From Bacillota bacterium (GTDB lineage: Bacteria > Bacillota > Clostridia > Christensenellales > Aristaeellaceae): 13,997 nt of DNA. Below the pieces are notes generated by a model. The model did not search any database. It saw only the letters and a program-made list of their open reading frames with translations, and was not told where the DNA came from. The position numbers and the translations under genes are program-made. Positions within the stretch are counted from its first letter, which is position 1; the number at the start of each line of letters is the position of its first letter. Shown here piece after piece: positions 1 to 6,468 of this stretch. Location of the stretch: positions 1 to 13,997 of the forward strand of contig JAEXCG010000098.1 in NCBI GenBank assembly GCA_023402355.1, given 5' to 3'.

Positions 1-1078
1 AGTACAGGTCCACCTTACCGGCGGCTTGACTCGACAGTACCTGCGGCACCGCGTAGCGCACGCCGCCCTCCGCGACGACGCGGTGTGCGCGCTGCGCAGA
101 TCGGGGGTTTTTCGCGAACGCGGCCGCGCTGCGCCCGGCCAGCTCCGCCTCCTGGCTCACGTTGTCCACCAGGTCGTGCACGTGCAGCACGTTGCCGCAG
201 GCGAACACGCCCGAAAGGCTCGTCTGGCGTCCCTCGTCGACCACCGCGCCGGAGGTGACGCGGTCCATCTCCACGCCCGCCTCGCGCGTCAGCTCGTTTT
301 CGGGCAGCAGGCCCACGGAGAGCAGCAGCGTGTCGCAGGGAATGGTCTCTTCCGTGCCCGGAATCGGGCGCTTCGTCTTTTCGTCCACCGCGCTGATGGT
401 CACGGCCTCGACGCGCTCGCGCCCGTGGACGCGCACGACGGTATGGTTGAACTTGAGCGGGATGTCGTTGTCCACCAGGCACTGCACGATGTTACGGTTC
501 AGGCCGCTCGAATACGGCATGAGCTCGCAGACCGCCATCACCTTCGCGCCCTCCCACGTCATGCGGCGCGCCATGATCAGCCCGATGTCGCCGGAGCCCA
601 GGATGACGACCTGCCTGCCGGGCATGTAGCCCTCCATGTTGGTGAGCCGCTGCGCGCAGCCCGCCGTAAACACGCCCGCCGGGCGCGCGCCCGGAATGCT
701 CAGCGCCCCGCGCGTGCGCTCGCGGCAGCCCATCGCCAGCACGATCGCCCCGGCCTCGATTTCCAGCAAGCCGAGCTCAGCGCTCACCGCGTAGACGCGG
801 CGATCCTTCGTGAATTCGAGCACCATCGTCTCCGTCAGGACCTCGATGCCGCTTTCCTTTACTTTATCGATAAAACGCCCTGCGTATTCGGGCCCCGTCA
901 GCTCTTCGCCGAAGTAGTGTAGCCCGAAGCCGTTGTGAATGCACTGCTGCAGAATGCCGCCGGGCTCCTTGTCTCGCTCCAGCACGAGCACGCTGACGCC
1001 CGCCTCATGCGCCTGCAGCGCCGCGGCCAGCCCGGCGGGCCCGCCGCCGATGACGACCACGTCTACCTTGCGGTTCAT
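1..1078 (-). CDS. FAD/NAD(P)-dependent oxidoreductase of the GlpA-associated type, partial (C-terminus beyond the left edge)
   Basis: The visible part is 359 codons, starting at the ATG at 1076-1078 and open to the window edge. Seen: an N-terminal FAD-binding Rossmann motif (GGGPAG, residues 11-16), a GGILQQC segment near residue 40, a second nucleotide-binding motif (GSGDIG, residues 161-166) and a late FAD-contact segment (GVFACGN, about 290-296). This is the two-dinucleotide-fold layout of pyridine-nucleotide-disulphide oxidoreductases; no redox-active CxxxxC pair is visible. Family members are usually somewhat over 400 residues, so only the tail is missing. The start codon overlaps the stop of the upstream gene as ATGA, implying translational coupling. 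In many Firmicutes such a gene follows a GlpA-like dehydrogenase and may pass its electrons to NAD(P) or another carrier. The substrate cannot be read from the sequence. Family is certain; the glycerol-3-phosphate link is inference from the neighbour. Confidence 0.88.
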   Translation of the reverse strand, partial: MNRKVDVVVIGGGPAGLAAALQAHEAGVSVLVLERDKEPGGILQQCIHNGFGLHYFGEELTGPEYAGRFIDKVKESGIEVLTETMVLEFTKDRRVYAVSAELGLLEIEAGAIVLAMGCRERTRGALSIPGARPAGVFTAGCAQRLTNMEGYMPGRQVVILGSGDIGLIMARRMTWEGAKVMAVCELMPYSSGLNRNIVQCLVDNDIPLKFNHTVVRVHGRERVEAVTISAVDEKTKRPIPGTEETIPCDTLLLSVGLLPENELTREAGVEMDRVTSGAVVDEGRQTSLSGVFACGNVLHVHDLVDNVSQEAELAGRSAAAFAKNPRSAQRAHRVVAEGGVRYAVPQVLSSQAAGKVDLY

Positions 1079-2517
1079 ACGCGCTTCACCTCCTTGAGCT
1101 TGCCGACGACCAGATTGGACTTCCCGCCGAATTTGGTGACTTCCTCCATCGGAAGCCCCAGCTCGCGAGAGAGGATGTCCATCACGCGCGGGGAGCAGAA
1201 GCCGCCCTGACAGCGCCCCATGCCCGCGCGCGTGCGGCGCTTTACGCCGTCCACGGAGCGCGCGCCGCGCCGGATCGCCTCGACGATCTCGGCCTCGGTC
1301 ACCGTCTCGCAGCGGCAGATGATGCGCCCGTACAGCGGATTTTGCTTAATGGCCGCCGCCTGCTGCTCGCGCGTCATCCTGCGAAAGGCCGCGATGTGGC
1401 TGCGCCTCGGCTCGAACGCGCGGCTTTCTTTGAGCGTCAGCCCCTGCGCCCGAAGCAGGCCTACGATTTCCTCCGCGATGGCGGGGGCGCTGGAAAGGCC
1501 TGGGGAGCAGATGCCCGCCGCGTGCACCATGTGCGGCGCAGGTTCGCTCGCGCGAAGGATGAAGTCGCCCGTGGAGGGCACGGCGCGAAGCCCCGCAAAC
1601 GACGTGATGACCGATCGGAAGTCGAGCGCGGGCACGGACCGAAGCGCCTGACGCCGCAGGGCGTCGATGCCCGCCTGCGTCACCTCCGTGTCGCGCTTGT
1701 CCGCCTGGTCGACCGCCGTGGGCCCCGCAAAGATGTTTCCGTCCACCGTCGGGCTCACGAGCACGCCCTTGCCCATCTTCGAGGGCGTCTGAAAGACCAC
1801 CTTGAACGTGTGGCAGGCGTTTCTGTCCATCAGCAGGTACTCGCCCTTTCGGGGCGATAGAAAGAAGGAGTCGTCCCCTACCATGCGCGCGATGTCGTCC
1901 GCGAAGAGCCCCGCCGCGTTGACGACGTAGTCGGCCTCTACGCGTTCGCCCCCGCAGGTCAGCGCAAAGCCGCCGTCCTTCAGCTTTTCGATGGCCGTGA
2001 CGGGCGCGTTCATCCTGAATTCGACGCCGTTGGCGCGCGCGTTTTCGCTGCACGCGATGGTCAGCTCGTAGGGGCAGGTGATGCCGCCCGTCTGCGCGTA
2101 GAGCGCGCAGGTGACCGCCTCCGACAGCGAGGGTTCCAGCTCGCGCGCCCGGTCGCCGTCCACGATCTCCATATCCGGCACGCCGTTTTGAACGCCCTGA
2201 TCGTACAGCTTCCCGATCTGCGCACGATCCGCCTCGTCGAACCCGACGACGAGCGACCCGCAGCGCCCCAGCGGAACGTCCAGCTCCTCGCACCACTTCG
2301 TAAACAGCGCGTTTCCGCGGACGTTCACCCGCGCCATGACGCTGCCCGGCTCACAGTCATATCCGGCGTGAACGATCGCGCTGTTCGCCTTGGAAGAGCC
2401 CATGGCGACGTCCTCCGCCGCCTCCACGAGCACCGTGCGTGCCGCGTAGCGTGAAAGCTCCCTGGCGATCGCACAGCCGATCACGCCGCCGCCGACGATG
2501 ACCACATCGTACCGCAT
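1075..2517 (-). CDS. GlpA-like FAD-dependent oxidoreductase with C-terminal BFD-type [2Fe-2S] domain
   Basis: 480 residues. The N-terminal part is a DAO-fold FAD oxidoreductase: GGGVIGCAIARELSRY at residues 9-24 is the dinucleotide motif, followed by an acidic residue ending the second strand. The C-terminus carries a BFD-like [2Fe-2S]-binding domain with cysteines at 401, 403, 436 and 441 (CRC ... CQGGFC). This is the architecture of anaerobic-type glycerol-3-phosphate dehydrogenase GlpA and relatives, also seen in some amino-acid and hydroxy-acid dehydrogenases. The likely role is oxidation of glycerol 3-phosphate or a similar substrate through FAD, with electrons leaving via the iron-sulfur cluster to the downstream flavoprotein. 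Upstream of the ATG lies a purine-rich AGGAAAGCGGGGAAACG stretch that can act as ribosome binding site. The gene sits 46 bases after the BaiN-type gene and overlaps the next gene by four bases. I see no separate promoter before it. No GlpC-like subunit is in the window. Confidence 0.88.
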   Translation of the reverse strand: MRYDVVIVGGGVIGCAIARELSRYAARTVLVEAAEDVAMGSSKANSAIVHAGYDCEPGSVMARVNVRGNALFTKWCEELDVPLGRCGSLVVGFDEADRAQIGKLYDQGVQNGVPDMEIVDGDRARELEPSLSEAVTCALYAQTGGITCPYELTIACSENARANGVEFRMNAPVTAIEKLKDGGFALTCGGERVEADYVVNAAGLFADDIARMVGDDSFFLSPRKGEYLLMDRNACHTFKVVFQTPSKMGKGVLVSPTVDGNIFAGPTAVDQADKRDTEVTQAGIDALRRQALRSVPALDFRSVITSFAGLRAVPSTGDFILRASEPAPHMVHAAGICSPGLSSAPAIAEEIVGLLRAQGLTLKESRAFEPRRSHIAAFRRMTREQQAAAIKQNPLYGRIICRCETVTEAEIVEAIRRGARSVDGVKRRTRAGMGRCQGGFCSPRVMDILSRELGLPMEEVTKFGGKSNLVVGKLKEVKRV

Positions 2518-2563
2518 TTCGTTTCCCCGCTTTCCTGGTTCATATGTATAACGCCGTCCTGCG

Positions 2564-3835
2564 TTACAAGCCCTGCGCCTGCGCCGCCGCCTGCCCGGCG
2601 AGCACGCCCGTAGAAAAGGCGATTTGCAGGTTGAAGCCGCCCGTATGGGCGTCCACGTCCAGCACCTCGCCCGCGAAGTACAGTCCCTCGACGCGCTTGG
2701 AGGCCATCGTGCCGGGGACGATCTCCTTTACGTCCACGCCCCCGCGCGTGACGATCGCCTCCTCGATCGGCCGCATGCGCTCGATCTCCAGCGGAAGCGC
2801 CTTGAGCGTCTCCGCGAGATGCTGCCGCTGTGGGCGCGTCACCTGATGCACGGGCATTTCCCCCGAAAGCCCGCATAGCGGCGGGAAGATGGACGCCATG
2901 CGCTGCGGCAAAAGGCCGCCAAGGACGCTTGCAAGCTGCTTTCGCTGCATGCTTTCAAAGTCGCGCTGTATGCGTCTGTCGAGCTGCTCCGGCGTGAGGC
3001 CCGGCTTGAGGTCGATGCGCACATCGACCTTGGAGGGATCCAGCTCCGTCATGTGGCTCGAGAGCTCGATCACCAGCGGGCCGGAAACGCCGAAGTGCGT
3101 GAAGAGCATCTCGCCCAGCTCGTCGTACATTTTTTTCTTGCCCAGACGCGCGCAAAGCCGCACGTTTTTAAGGGACAATCCCTGCAAGTCGCGCGGCCAT
3201 TGCGCCTTCGTCACCATGCCCACGAGGGAGGGCCGCGGCGGCACGACGCTGTGCCCAAGGTCGCCCGCAAAGCGGTATCCATCCCCGGTGGAACCCGTGG
3301 AAGGGTACGACACGCCGCCCGTCGCGACGATCACGCTGTGCGCGGGGAGCTTTGTCCCGTCTTCAAGCAATACGCCGATTACGGCGCCGTCCTCCTGCAA
3401 GACTGCCTGCACGCGGCAGCCGAGCCGCACCCGGACGCCCGCGCCCTGCAACGCGCGCTCCAGCGCGCGCGTGACGTCGCTCGCCTTTTCGCTCTTCGGA
3501 AATACGCGCCCGCCGCGCTGCACCACCGTCTCAACCCCCAATGATTCGAGCAGCGCTGTCAGATCCTGCGCGGAGAACCGGCGCACCGCCGCGTTCAAAA
3601 AACGTGGATTCCGAGGAACCTGCGCAAAAAATTCCTCGAAATCCGCGATATTTGTGACGTTGCAACGCCCTTTTCCGGTAATATACAGTTTTTTTCCGAG
3701 TTTTTCATTGCGCTCCAGCAGCGTGACCCGCGCGCCCTCGCGCGCAGCCGTCAGCGCCGCGATCATGCCCGCCGGTCCGCCGCCGACGACGGCGACGTCA
3801 CGCACGGTCTTTTCCGAGGTAGACTCGATACTCAT
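2564..3835 (-). CDS. BaiN/HI0933-family flavoprotein (NAD(P)/FAD-dependent oxidoreductase)
   Basis: 423 residues, the usual length for the HI0933 (YhiN/BaiN) family. Seen: FAD-binding GGGPAG at residues 18-23, the family signature GKGRCNVTN at 54-62, VATGGVSYPSTGSTGDGY around 170-187, and the C-terminal FAGEVLDVDAHTGGFN block near 387-402. These are diagnostic. One family member, BaiN, has been tied to bile-acid dehydroxylation, but most are of unknown substrate and widespread outside that pathway, so no bile-acid role should be assumed. The ATG at 3835 is chosen because GGAAGGA lies about eight bases upstream. This start places the first 38 bases inside the end of rpiR in another frame. A GTG at 3803-3805 would shorten the overlap to eight bases but lacks a good ribosome binding site. 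The gene is probably co-transcribed with rpiR and the two oxidoreductases after it. Confidence 0.9.
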   Translation of the reverse strand: MSIESTSEKTVRDVAVVGGGPAGMIAALTAAREGARVTLLERNEKLGKKLYITGKGRCNVTNIADFEEFFAQVPRNPRFLNAAVRRFSAQDLTALLESLGVETVVQRGGRVFPKSEKASDVTRALERALQGAGVRVRLGCRVQAVLQEDGAVIGVLLEDGTKLPAHSVIVATGGVSYPSTGSTGDGYRFAGDLGHSVVPPRPSLVGMVTKAQWPRDLQGLSLKNVRLCARLGKKKMYDELGEMLFTHFGVSGPLVIELSSHMTELDPSKVDVRIDLKPGLTPEQLDRRIQRDFESMQRKQLASVLGGLLPQRMASIFPPLCGLSGEMPVHQVTRPQRQHLAETLKALPLEIERMRPIEEAIVTRGGVDVKEIVPGTMASKRVEGLYFAGEVLDVDAHTGGFNLQIAFSTGVLAGQAAAQAQGL

Positions 3836-4664
3836 CCCAAATTCCTTCCATCAGCCGGAAATGCTCCGACAGGTCGTCGCGCCTGCGCAGGCCGACCGCT
3901 ACCACCAGCGCGTTGATTACCGACAGCGGGGCTGCCAGCGAATCGACGAAGGAGGCCATGTCCGTGCGGGCGGTCAAACAGATCGTCGAGGCGGAATGCA
4001 GCGGCGACATCGGCCCGTCCGTGAGGGCGACGACCTGCGCGCCGCGCGCCTTGGCGAATGTCATCGCTTCCAGCGTGCGCGTCGAATAGCGCGGGAAGCT
4101 GATGCCGATGAGCATGTCCTCTTCGTTCACGCGGGAAATCTGCTCAAATACGTCGATCGCGCTTTCCCCCACGATGCGTACGTTGTCGAAGATAAAGTTC
4201 AGATAGTAGCCCAGAAACTGCGCGAGCGGAGCGGCCGCGCGCACGCCCATCACGTAGATGTTGCGCGCGCTGAGGATGCGGTCCACCACGTCGTCGAAAG
4301 CCACGGTGTCGATGTCCTCGATCGTCGTGCGGATGTTCTGCATGTCCGCGCGCAGTACCGTGCGCAGCACCTCCGACTGGTCGATGTCGGAGGCCATTTC
4401 AAAGCGCTGCACCGCCGTCAGCCGGTGGCGCACCAGCTCCTGCAGCGCCCGCTGGAGCTGCGGGTAGCCCTCATAGCCCAGCGCCGAGGCAAAACGTACG
4501 ACCGTCGATTCGCTGACGCCGACCTTCTCGCCCAGGCGGGAAGCGGTCATGAAGACGGCCTTGTCGTAGTGTTCCACGATATATTCCGCAATCCGGCGAT
4601 GGCCCTTGCTCAGGCGCTTGCCGGACTGATTGAGGCGGCGGATTAAATCCTGCATGTCCTGCAT
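3798..4664 (-). CDS. MurR/RpiR-family transcriptional regulator (HTH plus SIS domain)
   Basis: 288 residues from the preferred start. The N-terminal helix-turn-helix is at about residues 38-62 (TASRLGEKVGVSESTVVRF), and a SIS phosphosugar-binding domain spans about 130-260, with GVRAAAP and GISFPRYSTRT as recognisable loops. Family members bind DNA as dimers or tetramers and change affinity on binding a sugar phosphate or related ligand. The open frame extends 16 codons further upstream to 4712, but the ATG at 4664 has GGAG eight bases before it, gives the usual RpiR N-terminus (short lead then LIRRLNQ), and lies downstream of the predicted transcription start; the longer start would lie within the predicted promoter. 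It leads a unit with three flavoproteins. A long imperfect palindrome covers its own -10 box, which suggests autoregulation. The effector is unknown; a phosphorylated glycerol or sugar compound is an inference from context. Confidence 0.9.
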   Translation of the reverse strand: MQDMQDLIRRLNQSGKRLSKGHRRIAEYIVEHYDKAVFMTASRLGEKVGVSESTVVRFASALGYEGYPQLQRALQELVRHRLTAVQRFEMASDIDQSEVLRTVLRADMQNIRTTIEDIDTVAFDDVVDRILSARNIYVMGVRAAAPLAQFLGYYLNFIFDNVRIVGESAIDVFEQISRVNEEDMLIGISFPRYSTRTLEAMTFAKARGAQVVALTDGPMSPLHSASTICLTARTDMASFVDSLAAPLSVINALVVAVGLRRRDDLSEHFRLMEGIWDEYRVYLGKDRA

Positions 4665-4684
4665 TTTCTTCACTCCATGCTGCA

Positions 4685-4715
4685 AATTTGATCGCTTGTG
4701 ACATTCTATCAAATT
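4685..4715. promoter_or_regulatory. 31-bp imperfect palindrome over the rpiR -10 box, candidate operator
   Basis: The arms AATTTGAT (4685-4692) and ATCAAATT (4708-4715) are perfect inverted repeats centred on base 4700. The centre itself is symmetric (TGT-g-ACA), and 12 of the 15 base pairs around the axis match. The palindrome covers the predicted -10 box and start point. There is no T-run after it, so it is not a terminator. Position and symmetry fit an operator for the RpiR protein encoded just downstream; that assignment is inference. Confidence 0.55.
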
Positions 4716-4731
4716 CGCCGCCGATTTGCAA
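4703..4731 (-). promoter_or_regulatory. Predicted sigma-A promoter of the rpiR unit
   Basis: Reading the minus strand, TTGCAA (4726-4731) is followed after exactly 17 bases by TAGAAT (4703-4708). The predicted transcription start is near 4696, leaving a leader of about 30 bases that contains the GGAG ribosome binding site of rpiR. It lies in the 78-base gap after surE, where no terminator-like hairpin with a T-run is seen, so some read-through from surE remains possible. Confidence 0.6.
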
Positions 4732-4742
4732 GCATAACCCGC

Positions 4743-5477
4743 TTATTCCTGCAAAAATCGCTCCGCCGCCCCGCGCGCCGTCCAGTCGAAATCGAGCACG
4801 GTATACGTGATGAAGCCTTCTCGCAGCAGGGTGACGTCGTTTTCTCCCGCGTCCTGTTCGTCCGCCGCCCCGCCGACCAGCCAGTAATATTTCCCAACGC
4901 GCGCGTTTTCCCGCTCCAGATACGCGTCGTCATAGCGAAGCCGTGACAGCTCCGCCGCGCGCTCGCCGCGAATCGCGCCGTCCGGCAGGTTGATGTTCAG
5001 CACCGACAGGGGCGGCAGGGGCTTTGCATGAAGCCGGTCCGCGGCCTTCAATGCGGTCTGCGCGGCAACGGCGCACAGGTCGGGCCTGCCGAACGGGACG
5101 GATACGGCGATTGCAGGAAATCCCGCAAAAGCGCCCTCCATCGCGGCGGCGACCGTGCCGCTGTAGTGCACGTCCGTCCCGATGTTGTATCCGTCGTTGA
5201 TGCCGGAAACGACGACGTCCACCGGGCCGCTCAGCTTATCCAGCGCGAGCTTTACGCAGTCCGCCGGGGTGCCGTCGATCGACCAGGCCTGAGCGCCGGG
5301 CCATTCCACGGGTCGCGCCATCAGCGGGAGAAACATCGTGATGCTGTGACTGGCCGCGCTGCGCTGCGTATCCGGGGCCGCGATCGTCACGCGGTGCCCG
5401 GCGTCGATGAAAGCCTGCGCGAGGGCCTTGATGCCCGGAGAGCCGATGCCGTCGTCGTTTGCGATCAATACGTGCAT
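4743..5477 (-). CDS. surE: 5'/3'-nucleotidase SurE
   Basis: 244 residues. SurE dephosphorylates nucleoside monophosphates with a divalent metal. The metal-site residues known from the family are in place: D8 and D9 in NDDG, S40 in QRSAAS, and N94 in SGINDGYN, followed by the family block TDVHYSGTVAAAMEG. The ATG at 5477 is preferred over the ATG four codons upstream because it gives the standard MHVLIANDDG start and has GAGG about eight bases before it, inside the last codons of the preceding vanW-type gene. With this start there is a single base between that gene's TAG and the SurE ATG, so the two are tightly coupled. It is the last gene of the VanW operon. Length and motifs are complete, and nothing suggests inactivation. 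Confidence 0.95.
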   Translation of the reverse strand: MHVLIANDDGIGSPGIKALAQAFIDAGHRVTIAAPDTQRSAASHSITMFLPLMARPVEWPGAQAWSIDGTPADCVKLALDKLSGPVDVVVSGINDGYNIGTDVHYSGTVAAAMEGAFAGFPAIAVSVPFGRPDLCAVAAQTALKAADRLHAKPLPPLSVLNINLPDGAIRGERAAELSRLRYDDAYLERENARVGKYYWLVGGAADEQDAGENDVTLLREGFITYTVLDFDWTARGAAERFLQE

Positions 5478-5478
5478 G

Positions 5479-6468
5479 CTATTCCTCATTTCGATACATA
5501 AACGCCGTCATCACGCCGTCCTTCGCTTCAAATTCCAGGCGCAGCGCGTAAGGCAGGATGTTTCTGAACTGCATATCCGAGCGGCTGCCGACCGTCGCGT
5601 CAAAGCCCGCCGGAATGTACTTGACGCCGCCCTGGCCGTGCCAGTGCATTTCCTCGATGAACGTGGGAATGCGCAGCACGATGTTGTACACCGTCGTGCA
5701 GACCTGGCAGGTGCCGCCTCCATACCCCATGCTGCTGTCGCCCGAAAGGATCGGCGCCAGCTTGTAGCCCGTCTCCTTTTCATAGGGCCCGCAGATGGCG
5801 TTGAAGGAAAAGACCTCGTCCGGCTCGATCACGATGTGCGTCAGCAGCTTCGCAGCCAGGTTGATGTTGTACATCCGCCCCACGTTCTTTTCGGAGCGTC
5901 CGGTCGAATAATAGGTCGTGAAGGCGTACAGCAGGTCGCCGGGCTGCGCCTCCTGCCAGGGGACGAAGTAGGTCAGCTCCAGCGCGTCCGCTCGCACGGA
6001 CTGGTCGTCCTCCTCGCGGCGGTACTCAAAGTACGCGCGTCCGTCGACGATCTTCTTCACCGCGACGTAAGCGCCCTCGCTGACGTTGACGGCGTAGCGG
6101 TACTCCTCCGGCCGAAAGCTCACGTCGCGCGTCACGCGCCCGACCGCGACATAGGAGGAAGTGCCGGGCATGGGCCCGTCAAAGGGATTCTTGCGCTGCA
6201 CCCGCTCCGTAAACTTGGTGAGTACGTAACCGACCTGTCCTTCAAAGTCGATCTTCGTGAAGGTGCGCATCTTCTCGTACACGTCCACGATCGTGCCGGC
6301 CTCGACCCGCCCCAGCACGTTCGCTTCCTCGCTGCCCCGCGCGTATACGTTCAAATCCTTGCCGATGATGCCCGTGTAAAGCGCCTCCTCCTCGCCCAGC
6401 GCCGCCATGGGCAGCAGGGTCAGCGCCATCCATAACAAAATCAATAATCTCTTCATCGCTGCTTTCAT
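5479..6468 (-). CDS. Secreted SH3-VanW domain protein (second paralogue)
   Basis: 329 residues. Seen: a signal peptide (short basic start, hydrophobic LLILLWMALTLLPMAA, likely cleavage near ALG-EE around residue 25), an SH3-like repeat at about 29-90 (LYTGIIGKDLNVY to GYVLTKFTE), a weaker SH3-like stretch at about 115-168, and a VanW domain at about 185-325 with the signature GYGGGTCQVCTTVYN (248-262). VanW domains occur in vancomycin-resistance clusters and in many Clostridia, but their biochemical role is unknown; SH3-like repeats often bind cell wall. An extracytoplasmic, wall-associated role is therefore inferred. The start overlaps the previous stop as ATGA; a second in-frame ATG at codon 5 is also possible and would equally keep the signal peptide. 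It carries an extra cysteine (C257) next to the signature C254, unlike its neighbour. The two genes are clear paralogues. Confidence 0.87.
   Translation of the reverse strand: MKAAMKRLLILLWMALTLLPMAALGEEEALYTGIIGKDLNVYARGSEEANVLGRVEAGTIVDVYEKMRTFTKIDFEGQVGYVLTKFTERVQRKNPFDGPMPGTSSYVAVGRVTRDVSFRPEEYRYAVNVSEGAYVAVKKIVDGRAYFEYRREEDDQSVRADALELTYFVPWQEAQPGDLLYAFTTYYSTGRSEKNVGRMYNINLAAKLLTHIVIEPDEVFSFNAICGPYEKETGYKLAPILSGDSSMGYGGGTCQVCTTVYNIVLRIPTFIEEMHWHGQGGVKYIPAGFDATVGSRSDMQFRNILPYALRLEFEAKDGVMTAFMYRNEE

Noticed and set aside
26..922. Plus-strand open frame of 298 codons at the left edge
   Set aside because: The minus strand encodes a clear FAD oxidoreductase through the whole interval; the plus frame is a His/Arg/Ala-rich shadow.
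2518..2563. Possible promoter before the GlpA-like gene (TTGTAA, TATACAT)
   Set aside because: The spacing between the two boxes is about 13 bases, too short, and alternative pairings are weak.
2889..4646. A 585-codon open frame on the plus strand
   Set aside because: It lies antisense across the BaiN-type gene and rpiR, has no homology-like motifs, is rich in Ser, Arg and Pro and in shadow-type composition, and both genes beneath it have complete family motifs. GC-rich third positions explain the absence of stops.
5407..6435. Plus-strand open frame of 342 codons opposite the second VanW gene
   Set aside because: It is antisense to a gene with signal peptide, SH3 and VanW motifs; no ribosome binding site or family feature supports it.
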